NCBI RefSeq assembly: GCF_052162025.1
Contig: NZ_CP197401.1
Coordinates: forward strand, 3,596,001 to 3,660,000
Length of the DNA stretch: 64,000 nt
DNA from: Methylobacter sp015476545
GTDB taxonomy: Bacteria; Pseudomonadota; Gammaproteobacteria; Methylococcales; Methylomonadaceae
Direction of reading: 5' to 3'
A model generated the notes under the pieces. That model had not been told where the DNA came from. It saw only the letters and a list, made by a program, of their open reading frames with translations, and did no database searches. Position 1 is the stretch's first letter; each line of letters starts with the position of its first letter. Shown here in pieces: positions 1 to 7,722 of this stretch. A program made the position numbers and the translations under genes.

Positions 1-34
1 GTCGGTGGGCAAAGCGTGGATAACCCGGCGCCTA

Positions 35-1051
35 TTAGGCTACCTTAGGCTCGTAAGCTTGCTCTTTAGTCGCCATCGCCCACAGGATCCGAGCATTCTT
101 GTTGGCCAGGGCGACCGCGGCTTTATTGAAGCCCCGCCGTTCGACCAGGGCTTGCAGCCATCGGTTTAATGGATCAGTCTTGCCACTGCAGTACTTGACC
201 ACCGCCCGGGCGCCATGGATCAGCTTGGTGCGGATATAGCGATTGCCCCGTTTGCTGATGCCCAAATACACCGCTTTGTCCCCGCTGCTATGCTGCCTGG
301 GCACGACGCCCAAACTGGCGGCATAATCCCGACTGCGGGCATAGTCCTTGCCGTGACCGAGGTCGGCGGCGACGATCGTGGCAGTGATCGGCCCCACGCC
401 GGGCACGTCCAGAAATCGCCGGCTTAAGGCATTACTATTGCACAGCCGGCTGATCCGTCGGTCCTGGTCCTTGATGGCTTGATCCAACGCCTTCAGTTGT
501 TTATATTGTTCGGCCAACACTTCACGGCTGAGCGGGGCCAAGCCGTTTTCCGCCTCTTCCAGAATCAAGGGCAGTTCTTTTCTGACCCGATCGATCCCTT
601 TGGCTATGACAATGCCTCTTTCGCTCAACAGGCCCCGGAGCTGATTGACCAGTGCCGTACGCTGGTCCACCAAATCCTGCCGGATGTTATGAACCAGTTG
701 CACATCCTGTTGTTCCAACGTCTTGATCGCCACCACGCGCTTGTTCGGCCGGGTCACGGCATCAAAGATCGCCTGCGCATCGTTAAAGTCGTTCTTATTG
801 CCCACCACGAAGTTTTTGACGTAACGGGCATTCAGCAACACAACCTGATGCCCCAGCTTAGTCAGTTCCCGCCCCCAATGATGGGCGCCACCGCAAGCTT
901 CTAAGCCAATCAGACTCGCGGGGTAATTGGCGAAAAAAGCCAGCAATTCTGCTCGCTTGAGCTTTTTCCTGATCGCTTTGCCCTCGGCGCTCAGGCTATA
1001 GCAGTGAAAAATGTTCTTTGCGATGTCCAGGCCAACTACATTATTATTCAT
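35..1051 (-). mobile_element. IS110-family transposase
   Basis: This 338-residue protein is an IS110-family DEDD transposase. Its N-terminal half carries the RuvC-like catalytic part, opening with GLDIAK (D8) and followed by a GLEACGGAHHWG motif with the conserved E and then NDFNDAQAI. The C-terminal half carries the transposase_20 domain with the VPGVGPITA helix-hairpin-helix-like motif near residue 220. The length is normal for a complete IS110/IS1111 transposase and no internal stop is present. The GGAHHW motif resembles the IS1111 branch. The reading frame is closed at both ends, but the element's outer boundary on the left may lie outside the window, so the element's exact ends are not defined here. 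Confidence 0.93.
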
Positions 1052-1054
1052 TTC

Positions 1055-1120
1055 GGGCTCCTCTTTGCTCCGTTGTTACTCTTGGGTGCATTATGACACC
1101 GTGGGAGTGAAGAGGAGTCC
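1055..1120. repeat. imperfect inverted repeat upstream of transposase
   Basis: Positions 1055-1071 and 1104-1120 form a 17-base inverted repeat with a few mismatches, immediately upstream of the transposase start. Subterminal inverted repeats of this sort occur in the IS1111 branch of IS110 elements, so this may mark the right end region of the insertion sequence. The assignment is inference from position and symmetry. Confidence 0.4.
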
Positions 1121-1155
1121 ATATCATCAGCCTACCGAGCTGATTGTTGTAGGAA

Positions 1156-1232
1156 GTAGGGTACGCATTGCGTACCATTTTCCACATATTCAGGTGACTG
1201 AAACTCCAAAAGGTACGCGGTGCGTACCCTAC
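1156..1232. repeat. dispersed palindromic element, GTAGGGTACGC family, copy 1
   Basis: The element is bounded by GTAGGGTACGC and its complement GCGTACCCTAC and contains two inner palindromes (GGTACGCA-type) around a spacer of about 35 bases that includes CAGGTGACTGAAACTCC. A second copy in the opposite internal orientation lies at 3457-3704, and a differently built relative lies at 9126-9205. It has no coding capacity of its own and looks like a REP/BIME-like or MITE-like intergenic repeat. Confidence 0.8.
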
Positions 1233-1266
1233 CTGGCTGAAATGAGCTTCTTGAGGGGTAACCTGA

Positions 1267-1608
1267 TCATGACATCTTGGAAACATGCTTCAGTGCAAAG
1301 AAGATAACCATTGCCGGCATAAGCAGTGCCATGACGCTCCATAAGCCCATTGCCAGCAGGACAATCTGGTTGAGCGCTGTAAGACCGGTGTAAGTATAAA
1401 CGGCCCATTTTTTCATCATCCACAAGCCGAACATGCACGCCAGTCCTATGAAAGACGAAAGGCCCAGGTATAGCAGATACCCGAAACCCAATTGCTGAGC
1501 TACGGGTGAAAAAATCAAAGGCAGTGCTATCAATGAGCCGACGAACCCAATCACACAGATGACTGTTATCGAGGTTGGGCGCTCGGCTATTTCTGTTAGT
1601 TCGTTCAC
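1267..1608 (-). CDS. small hypothetical membrane protein
   Basis: This is a short hydrophobic protein of about 113 residues with roughly four predicted membrane segments (beginning at ITVICVIGFVGSLIALPLI). I do not recognise the family. The frame is open to 1656, but a GTG codon at 1608 is preceded by AAGGA at good spacing and gives the start VNELTEIAERP, so that start is preferred. It is followed downstream by the palindromic repeat and the IS110 element. Nothing in the neighbourhood suggests a role. The membrane location is inferred from the hydrophobic pattern only. Confidence 0.5.
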   Translation of the reverse strand: MNELTEIAERPTSITVICVIGFVGSLIALPLIFSPVAQQLGFGYLLYLGLSSFIGLACMFGLWMMKKWAVYTYTGLTALNQIVLLAMGLWSVMALLMPAMVIFFALKHVSKMS

Positions 1609-1909
1609 AGCATGTTTCCTTTTTTGTTGATATCTGACAATTTGATTCAGCCCCATGCATTAAGGAATGGTGAGAAACACGACGTCTCGTCCATTGGCTG
1701 GAAGTAATCGTTAACCATAGTACTATTCAGATGATGGTAAAAATGAAGTGCCTGAACCTGTCCGACTAAAACTCATGCGGGGCTGCCAAGGCACTTCGCT
1801 CGATTATGACGGCAGCAATCCATTCCCGTCAATCGTAAAGAAAATCATTGAGATACTGGTGAACGCCGCTTGCAATGAGCCCCGTGGAGTAATGGGCTGA
1901 ACGGCAGCC

Positions 1910-2530
1910 TCATCGGTTATTTACGGCTAATTTTATGCCAAATCCAATAATCGCCATGCCCGCAAGCCGAGCCGCGGCTTTGCGCGCCGATGGCAGCGAC
2001 GACAGCTTGCGTGCCAGAGCGTTGCCGACGAACACGAGGCCAGCCTGATACAAGAAGCTGATGATGGTAACGTGCGCCATCAGGATGCCAAGGGCAACGG
2101 ATGATGCATCGGTACGCAGAAACAGAGGAAAGAAAGCCATGAAGAACAGGATGACCTTGGGGTTGGTGAGGCTGACCATAAATGCCTATCGAAAATAAAG
2201 CCGCCCGCTCTTTTTCTGATCGGACGCACTCGCATCGATGGAAACAGGCGATCTGAGCAATTGGATGCCCAGCCAGCACAGATAGACGGAACCAAACCAT
2301 TGCAACATCTCAAACACAAGCAGGTGCGCATGCATCACGGCTGCCAGGCCGAGGGCAGCGCCGGCCATATATATGAAATCGCCAAGCAAAGTGCCTATAA
2401 CCGCACCGAACCCAGCTCCGATGCCGCTGTGCGCAGTGGCATTGAGAATCGTCAGCGTGCCGGGCCCGGGGATTAACTGAAAAACGAGAATTGCTGCGAT
2501 GAAGCTCGCGTAGTTCTGAATATCAAACAT
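1910..2530 (-). pseudogene. LysE/RhtB-family exporter interrupted by an in-frame amber stop
   Basis: Two segments in the same reading frame make one LysE/RhtB-type amino-acid exporter of about 206 codons, the usual family length. The first (114 codons, 2186-2530) begins MFDIQNYASFIAAILVF and has the family motif QLIPGPGTLTIL. It ends in TAG at 2186-2188. Two codons later the frame resumes as the segment MVSLTNPKVILFFMAFFPLF (1910-2179), the conserved middle motif of the family. A single C to T change from CAG (Gln) would account for the stop. No frameshift is needed. The protein would export a neutral or basic amino acid across the inner membrane if read through. It is probably a recent pseudogene, or a sequencing or assembly error. 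Confidence 0.82.
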
Positions 2531-2703
2531 GCTTCAGTTTCCCCTAGATCACCGGATCCGGCCAGGGATGAATCTGGCCGAAGTCACGAAACAACAATCC
2601 CGCGCAAAACTGGCTTAAGATTCATAGGCCGGGTCCCGATTGATCGAAGGGCCAGGTCCGGATGAATCGCCACCTGGACGAAGCACCGCCTTACTGTGTC
2701 CTA

Positions 2704-3231
2704 TTAAGGAGCCGTCTTCTTACAGTTGCACTCGGCCGCAACAGTTTTCAACTCTTCGACATATTCCTTGTTTGCCTTTGTTAATACCGGCTGCCATGCT
2801 TGCTGATATTCTTCAATAAACTTGCCCATTGCCTGTTTCTTGGCGGCAATATCTTTTTTACCTAAATCGGATGTATGAAACTCAATAAGCTTATCCAGTT
2901 CTTCTTCCGTAAAGTTCGGGCCGTAGTACCCCACCCATACATCTACAATTTTTTGATCGGACCAGGGAATTACCAATTTTTTTGTATAGTTTGCATAAGC
3001 ATTGGCGAGTCGTTTCTTGAATTCTTCATTAGGATTCAGCTGAGCCAGTACTTGATCCAGAGTCTGCTGCCCCACTTTCTCCGTTTGAGCCTTCACTGCC
3101 TGAAACTGTGTAGTCCATGTTTCAGTCAGCCCGGTCGCATCCATTAAAGTCTTGACTTTATCCGCCTTCGAATCGGCTAACGCAGTAAACGGCATTAAAG
3201 CCGCAAGCAATATTATTAGTCTTTGTCTCAT
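2704..3231 (-). CDS. DUF2059-family secreted protein
   Basis: The 175-residue product starts with a Sec signal peptide (MRQRLIILLAALMPFTALA, cleavage likely after A19), so it is expected in the periplasm. The mature part is helical and matches the DUF2059 pattern, with a C-terminal segment rich in EFHTSDLGKK and KFIEEYQ. The biochemical function of this family is not established. It ends in CNCKKTAP, with two nearby cysteines. It stands alone between the broken LysE gene and a repeat-rich stretch, so context gives no further clue. Confidence 0.75.
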   Translation of the reverse strand: MRQRLIILLAALMPFTALADSKADKVKTLMDATGLTETWTTQFQAVKAQTEKVGQQTLDQVLAQLNPNEEFKKRLANAYANYTKKLVIPWSDQKIVDVWVGYYGPNFTEEELDKLIEFHTSDLGKKDIAAKKQAMGKFIEEYQQAWQPVLTKANKEYVEELKTVAAECNCKKTAP

Positions 3232-3357
3232 TGTTTTCCTTTTGTTTTTATTGTTTAACGCAATATATGGCGTCGTATTTTCGACAATCCGTTCTATGTA
3301 GTACGCAACTACTACAAATACATGATAGCTTATGTTATTTAGATTTTATATATGCAG

Positions 3358-3435
3358 CAGCCAAGCGGGCTGAATGGAAGTTTTGCGGAAACCCGGCATA
3401 TCGGAGCGGTGAAGCTGGTTTTATCAATCCAACCT
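3358..3435. repeat. short dispersed repeat, copy A
   Basis: This stretch of about 78 bases matches positions 4170-4249 at roughly three bases in four, with an identical core around GGAAACCC and CATATCGGAGCGGT. The two copies are in the same orientation and flank the GFA-family gene. It does not encode anything recognisable. The copies are diverged enough to be old insertions or remnants of one element. Confidence 0.65.
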
Positions 3436-3456
3436 TGTATGATCAAATTTAAAGAA

Positions 3457-3704
3457 GTAGGGTACGCACCGCGTACCTTTGGGAGTTTCAGTCACCTGAA
3501 CATGTGGAAAATGGTACGGTACGCAATGCGTACGAGAGTGTGAAAGAATTAGTGAAAAACGTCATAAAAAGCCTTATTCACCACGAAGATCACGAAGGAC
3601 ACGAAGAAAAAATTAAGTTAATCAAAAGCTTAAAACTTCGTGCTCTTCGTGTCCTTCGTGGTTAAATCTTTTAAATTGAATACTTTCACAGTCTCGTACC
3701 CTAC
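3457..3704. repeat. GTAGGGTACGC element copy 2, interrupted by a nested insertion
   Basis: The left part (3457-3533) matches the complement of copy 1 almost base for base, apart from an extra GGTAC near 3517. The expected right end, GTACCCTAC, appears only at 3696-3704. The bases between are a separate insertion. The element is therefore a host repeat that has itself been a target. Confidence 0.75.
3534..3695. mobile_element. 162-bp MITE-like insertion with terminal inverted repeats
   Basis: The insert begins GAGAGTGTGAAAG and ends CTTTCACAGTCTC, a 13-base terminal inverted repeat with one mismatch, and is flanked on both sides by GTAC, which looks like a 4-bp target duplication. Inside it, 3577-3606 and 3636-3664 form a long imperfect hairpin made of CACGAAG-type units repeated about every 8 bases. 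It has no transposase, so it would be a non-autonomous element moved in trans. The boundaries are read directly from comparison with the uninterrupted copy at 1156-1232. Confidence 0.65.
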
Positions 3705-3710
3705 CTGGCT

Positions 3711-4142
3711 TCAGCCTAACCGCGCTTTTTCTTCAACCCCTCGGCCCACAGAAGTCAGCGATGGCAATGAATCAATCCATCCCAACCTGCTTTCACACCA
3801 GACGTTTACTTGGGGGAATATGTCTCGTGACCGCTCAAAGGTGCCAAAGTACACCATACATGCACCTGGATATTTGTCGTTTAAATTGAAAATGGGAGTG
3901 CCACATTCGCGGCAAAAATGCTTTTTGACCCCTCTGATTTGAAAGGAATGCAGGCTGTCGTGGCCAGAAGTTATTTCAAGCGCAGAATGCGGCAAGGCTA
4001 CGTAAGTGGAAAATGCAGCCCCTGAATGTGAGCGGCAAAAATTGCAATGGCAATTGACGACGTTCCGTATCTCAGAGTTAAGCTTGAATTTAACTTTTCC
4101 GCACAGGCATGATCCATTGAGATGATTCACATAATTCTCCAT
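3711..4142 (-). CDS. GFA-family (glutathione-dependent formaldehyde-activating enzyme-like) protein
   Basis: The protein has the cysteine pattern of the GFA (Mss4-like) fold: GSCLCGKVKF, NCHCNFCRSHSG and HFCRECGTPIF. These residues bind zinc. Members of the family are annotated as glutathione-dependent formaldehyde-activating or carbon-sulfur lyase enzymes, but most have no proven substrate. A formaldehyde role would suit a methylotroph but is not shown here. The frame is open up to 4241, but its first 33 codons lie in the repeat at 4170-4249 and spacer, so the start ATG at 4142 (MENYVNHLNGSCLCG) is chosen. The product is then about 143 residues, normal for the family. Confidence 0.8.
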   Translation of the reverse strand: MENYVNHLNGSCLCGKVKFKLNSEIRNVVNCHCNFCRSHSGAAFSTYVALPHSALEITSGHDSLHSFQIRGVKKHFCRECGTPIFNLNDKYPGACMVYFGTFERSRDIFPQVNVWCESRLGWIDSLPSLTSVGRGVEEKARLG

Positions 4143-4169
4143 TTGTTTTTTAATACATAACGCGAGGCT

Positions 4170-4249
4170 CAGCCAAGCAGACTGGGCTGGAGCTTTGCGG
4201 AAACCCAGCATATCGGAGCGGTAAATTGCTGGGTTTGTCAAGCTAACCT
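4170..4249. repeat. short dispersed repeat, copy B
   Basis: This is the second copy of the repeat at 3358-3435, just upstream of the GFA gene. It continues into AACCTATCGAGCTGATTGTT, which resembles CCTACCGAGCTGATTGTT at 1131-1148, so a third partial copy probably sits next to the IS110 element. It creates an artificial N-terminal extension on the GFA reading frame. Confidence 0.6.
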
Positions 4250-4269
4250 ATCGAGCTGATTGTTCGATA

Positions 4270-4956
4270 CTATAGCCCAGCTATTTGACGCAACCGCCGT
4301 ATTAAAATAGGTACTCTCGACTGCTCTGCTTGACTAGGATTAAGATGCATTGGGATGCTATCAATAAAACGTATATCGGCAAGTAGATCGTCAATTTCCT
4401 GTTCAACGAATTCTCGTAAATCTTGAGGTGATTCACGGAGTTCATCTATAACTTCTGGCCGACCATCTACGAGATTAACAATGTCTTCGATATCATGATG
4501 AAGGTAATCGCCTTTACCACGACCATAGAATGATTCAATTTTTGTCGCTATCAATAGTGGAGCTGAAATATGCTGAATTTCGATTCCGCTCGGTAACTTG
4601 CTTGTAAGTGGTATCTCCGCAGCTAGTTTGTACCATATATTAGTGAACCCGAGAACCTTTTCGTCTGTTGACATAACATCAATCACGAGTTCGCCTTTGA
4701 TCCAGCGGCAAATAATATCCCTTTGTTCTTTGAACCCTAGATCTCTAAGTTTATCGCATAGTTTGTAATAATTGGAGAGAGGAGTAACTTCTGCCAGTAG
4801 GTCTACATCAACCGTATGTCTTACAGGTGGTCGTGCTTGGTCTGTAATTAATAAGCCTACGGCGCAGCCACCGACAAGCACTAGCTCATTTAATAGTGGC
4901 TTTAGTGCGTGAGCTGCCAATTCGAGCGTTTCGATATTCGGGTCATTTTTTATCAC
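4270..4956 (-). CDS. AbiEii-like nucleotidyltransferase (candidate toxin)
   Basis: The 228-residue protein has a nucleotidyltransferase core: LVLVGGCAVGLLI (G29-G30) followed by RHTVDVDLLAEV (D50 and D52 as the metal-binding DxD). This arrangement is typical of the AbiEii/AbiGii-type and related proteins. In characterised AbiE systems the nucleotidyltransferase is the toxin and modifies RNA. No substrate can be read here. Its start overlaps the end of the upstream winged-helix gene by four bases (ATGA), so the two are translationally coupled. That pairing supports a toxin-antitoxin or phage-defence function, but an antibiotic-type nucleotidyltransferase cannot be excluded. Confidence 0.65.
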   Translation of the reverse strand: MIKNDPNIETLELAAHALKPLLNELVLVGGCAVGLLITDQARPPVRHTVDVDLLAEVTPLSNYYKLCDKLRDLGFKEQRDIICRWIKGELVIDVMSTDEKVLGFTNIWYKLAAEIPLTSKLPSGIEIQHISAPLLIATKIESFYGRGKGDYLHHDIEDIVNLVDGRPEVIDELRESPQDLREFVEQEIDDLLADIRFIDSIPMHLNPSQAEQSRVPILIRRLRQIAGL

Positions 4957-5495
4957 GACAAGCGCTCCATTAATTCGGATGCAGCGATCTCTCGTTCTCG
5001 TGCTGCACCGGCTCTTAAAGCATCAACTAGTGCAAGAACTTCATATAGTTGGAAATCAGCACGTGCGGCGAATGGCACAGATGGATAGAGGGGTTGTAAG
5101 CTTAAACCACGTTCCTCACCTTGGGGATCTGGCCACACAGGGTTTAATGCTTCATACTGCGCAAAGAACTTCTTTAATGGAGGAGCCGCAATACCTGTTG
5201 CCATTCCACGTGTAATACCTCCCTCTAAGGCGGGAAATACATACTTTACCCCATGCAGAATAAATTCTTGTAGTGATAAACGAACAGCTCGTAATTGACC
5301 ATCTTCTCGTATCACTAACCGAGACATCACAGCCCTTTGAGTAGCGGCATATACCTCTGACGCTGACATCGATAGCTCGTGCCCTAATTCGGCAAAGGTT
5401 ATGATCCTGTTCTCGTTTACTGCAATCTTTAATGCTACAAGAAGGTCTTGTGGTTTTAATACTGGTTGCTTTTGTCGAGTCACAATTCTAACCAT
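4953..5495 (-). CDS. winged-helix regulator, candidate antitoxin
   Basis: This 180-residue protein has an N-terminal winged-helix region (DLLVALKIAVNENRIITFAELGHELSMSASEVYAATQRAV, roughly residues 18-56) and a C-terminal part with a GITRGMATGIAAPPLKKFF stretch. It is the first gene of a two-gene operon with the nucleotidyltransferase. Two ATTCGCGAAT palindromes lie just upstream of its start, consistent with autoregulation. AbiEi antitoxins likewise combine a winged helix with autoregulation, but I cannot show homology. Base composition is lower in GC than in the flanking nif block. Confidence 0.6.
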   Translation of the reverse strand: MVRIVTRQKQPVLKPQDLLVALKIAVNENRIITFAELGHELSMSASEVYAATQRAVMSRLVIREDGQLRAVRLSLQEFILHGVKYVFPALEGGITRGMATGIAAPPLKKFFAQYEALNPVWPDPQGEERGLSLQPLYPSVPFAARADFQLYEVLALVDALRAGAAREREIAASELMERLS

Positions 5496-5506
5496 GAGTT
5501 TTCTCT

Positions 5507-5580
5507 ATTCGCGAATCCAGAATAATAAATTTATCATCTCATTTTAGATAAAATTTAACAAGTATTCGCTATTCGCGAAT
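5507..5580. promoter_or_regulatory. paired ATTCGCGAAT operator-like palindromes
   Basis: A perfect 10-base palindrome, ATTCGCGAAT, occurs at 5507-5516 and again at 5571-5580. The second is preceded by another TATTCGC half-site at 5562-5569, giving an extended near-symmetrical site. They lie 64 bases apart between the winged-helix gene and the divergent gene at 5766. The first copy is only 11 bases ahead of the ATG of the regulator gene. Autoregulatory binding by the winged-helix protein is inferred. Confidence 0.55.
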
Positions 5581-5765
5581 ACTAAAAACAGCATTTAAAC
5601 TCTTTTTAACTTTATTAAAAATAAAAATTGTAAGCGGCTTATAGAAAAACCTATAAAAAAATCATTGTAAAACAATAGATAAATGTGTTATTAAGAATAA
5701 ACATAATTATACGGGGTAAATTTAAACGTATAAATTTTACTCTTAATTAAATTTTCTAGGTAAGT

Positions 5766-6530
5766 ATGTCTGAGATTATACGAAAAAAAAGTCCACGTGC
5801 GCCGTCCATGTCTCTAGATGAAGCGCTTGCGCGAGTCATGAAAGTATATGATCGTGAAAGGTTGCATTCTACCCCCATAGAAATTGTTGCACAGCATTTG
5901 GGCTATAAAAGTGCCAACAATGGAAGCGCATTGAGTACTTTAGCGTCTCTTCGGTATTTTGGGTTATTGGGGCGCCCAAAAGAGGGAATGCTTGCTGTGG
6001 CTAAAGAAGTAGAGTCATACAACTTTGCACCAGATGAAAAACTGAGGCGTTCTTTGCTGCTAGGTTTTCTCGAACGTCCGGCGCTATACAGTGAATTGTT
6101 AGAGAAGTATGAGTCAGGGCTACCTTCGGATGCAAACTTAAAATTTGATTTGATACAACGAGGCTTTGCACCTCAAGCCGCAGAATCTGCATTAGTTGTA
6201 TTTAAACGGTCAGTCATTTTTGCTGATTATTTCGGTGGCGAACCCAGTGATGAAGTTGAGGGGAGTGTTTACGATGCCCAGGACAACTCAATTCTGGTTG
6301 CAAATGATTTTCAATCTTCTGCTGGCAAAGTAAGCCTAACTACTCCATCATCAGCAGTAGCTATCCCTCAAGTAGAGGTGGATGACGCCGAGTTGGATCG
6401 AATTCCAGTTCGTCTTCCAGGCGGACGTCGAGCTTGGCTTTTCATTCCGACTCCTTTTTACGATGCGGATAAAGCAAGACTTAAGGCTCAAATTGATCTG
6501 CTCCTAACTGCAGAAGACGAAGAACTCTAA
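5766..6530 (+). CDS. hypothetical protein divergent from the AbiE-like pair
   Basis: The 254-residue protein is not assigned to a named family. Its N-terminal 100 residues (SLDEALARVMKVYDRERLH, then HLGYKSANNGSALSTLASLRYFGLL) look like a winged-helix-type DNA-binding module. The middle is acidic and low complexity, and the C-terminal part ends with VRLPGGRRAWLFIPTPFYDADKARLKAQIDLL. The SANNGSAL segment and the following LRYFGLL strand are likely conserved features. It diverges from the candidate toxin-antitoxin operon across a 270-base AT-rich gap. A regulatory role is likely but unproven. Confidence 0.6.
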   Translation: MSEIIRKKSPRAPSMSLDEALARVMKVYDRERLHSTPIEIVAQHLGYKSANNGSALSTLASLRYFGLLGRPKEGMLAVAKEVESYNFAPDEKLRRSLLLGFLERPALYSELLEKYESGLPSDANLKFDLIQRGFAPQAAESALVVFKRSVIFADYFGGEPSDEVEGSVYDAQDNSILVANDFQSSAGKVSLTTPSSAVAIPQVEVDDAELDRIPVRLPGGRRAWLFIPTPFYDADKARLKAQIDLLLTAEDEEL

Positions 6531-6841
6531 CAATACGCTTTATTGAATCGGGGCTAGACCGGATGTTAGTGAGCAGATGCTTTCCCCTTGCGGATCAAAC
6601 CCTACCAAATACGTACGCTCAGCCCTTGTTAGGCGCACCCTGTATTTCTTAGCCATACTGTCGTTCCCATTAGATAAAATTTCATTATATTAGGTATTTA
6701 TCCTACAAAATAAAACTGACTGGATCATTCCCGCGCTGAAACCATAAGATTTATCCCCCGGTTACAAATACTTTATACTCAGCGCTTCTCAAAACGACCC
6801 TACCGGACGTTTTTCACTACCGTTTATCATCAGGAGCCAGA
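6531..6841. other. non-coding gap, no recognised feature
   Basis: This 311-base stretch between the hypothetical gene and the Nudix gene shows no open frame of interest, repeat or strong hairpin. It should hold the Nudix promoter, but no convincing -35/-10 pair was identified. A weak ribosome-binding site (CAGGAG) precedes the Nudix ATG. Confidence 0.5.
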
Positions 6842-7279
6842 ATGTTCAAACCCGTCACACCGTTGCTCGCCGCCGATACCTTGATCGAACTGATCGATCT
6901 GCCCGGTCGGCCGTTTGTTTTGATCGAGCGCGCCAATCCGCCTTACGGCTGGGCCGTGCCGGGAGGGTTTGTCGATGTCGGCGAGACGATGGAGATGGCC
7001 GCCGTGCGCGAGGCGAAGGAGGAAATCGGCCTCGATATCAGGCTGACGGCTTTGTTGGGCATCTATTCCAATCCCAAGCGCGATCCGCGCAATCATACCG
7101 TGACGGCCTGCTATATCGCCGAAGCGCATGGCATGCCTGTCGCGGCCGATGACGCCAAAAACTGCGGCATTTTTACCTTCGACAATCTTCCCGCCGAGCT
7201 GGCGTTCGATCATGCGATGGTGCTGGATGATTACCGCAATTACCGTATGACCGGCCAGGTCGCGCCGTTGCGGTTGTAA
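6842..7279 (+). CDS. Nudix hydrolase
   Basis: The 145-residue protein carries a complete Nudix box from G42 to L64: GGFVDVGETMEMAAVREAKE then EIGL, matching Gx5Ex7REUxEExGU with metal-binding E57, E60 and E61. It would hydrolyse a nucleoside diphosphate linked to another group. The substrate cannot be told from sequence, although PPYGWAVPGGFVD resembles ADP-ribose or GDP-mannose-type members. The start ATG follows CAGGAG. It sits alone on the plus strand, next to the nif block but facing away from it. Confidence 0.9.
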   Translation: MFKPVTPLLAADTLIELIDLPGRPFVLIERANPPYGWAVPGGFVDVGETMEMAAVREAKEEIGLDIRLTALLGIYSNPKRDPRNHTVTACYIAEAHGMPVAADDAKNCGIFTFDNLPAELAFDHAMVLDDYRNYRMTGQVAPLRL

Positions 7280-7330
7280 GGGAAGCGCGTAACGCATCGA
7301 TTTACCGGCGCGTTACGCGGCGAATGGCAG

Positions 7331-7528
7331 TTAAACCACCATGAAGGGATTGGGCTTGGGATTGGCCAGCACTTTCAGTATGGCCCGGATATCGGCTTCC
7401 AGAATGTTGAGCTTGGTATAAAGCTCTTCGTTGTCGTATTGTTCGTCAAACCGGAAGGATTCGACCATCGGCAGCAATTCATCCAGTTTTTTCTGTAAAT
7501 TCTCTCTGTCCACTATTTTCCACTCCAA
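7331..7528 (-). CDS. small hypothetical protein downstream of nifQ
   Basis: This 65-residue protein (MEWKIVDRENLQKKLDELLP) is charged and predicted to be mostly helical, with a possible short coiled coil. I do not recognise a family. It lies downstream of nifQ on the same strand, separated by about 195 bases, so it could be the last gene of the nif group or independent. It is too short for confident assignment. Confidence 0.4.
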   Translation of the reverse strand: MEWKIVDRENLQKKLDELLPMVESFRFDEQYDNEELYTKLNILEADIRAILKVLANPKPNPFMVV

Positions 7529-7722
7529 AAAAGTCAGGACGGTTTATTGATCTGGTATGGCAGGCCAAACCTGCTGTGCCAGGTTGGCTTTAAGGGTGAA
7601 AAGTCTACGATAATTACGACTTTTGTTGAAGGTCTAATTTTGGTGATGGAAATAAAGTGTGAGAGCGGCTTTGCCCATTCCTTGGGCAAAGCCGCCCCCG
7701 CAATTCCCCCGCAATCTATTGT

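Noticed and set aside
1775..1900. 41-codon plus-strand frame starting MRGCQGTSLDYDG
   Set aside because: Too short, no recognisable motif and no ribosome-binding site. It may be a remnant but cannot be supported as a gene.
3577..3664. CACGAAG-type repeated units as a CRISPR-like array
   Set aside because: The units are about 8 bases apart without unique spacers and are arranged as an inverted repeat, so this is a hairpin element and not a CRISPR.
7565..7585. Possible sigma-54 promoter TGGCACAGCAGG on the minus strand ahead of the 65-residue gene
   Set aside because: The downstream GC is at the wrong distance from GG for sigma-54, whose spacing is strict.
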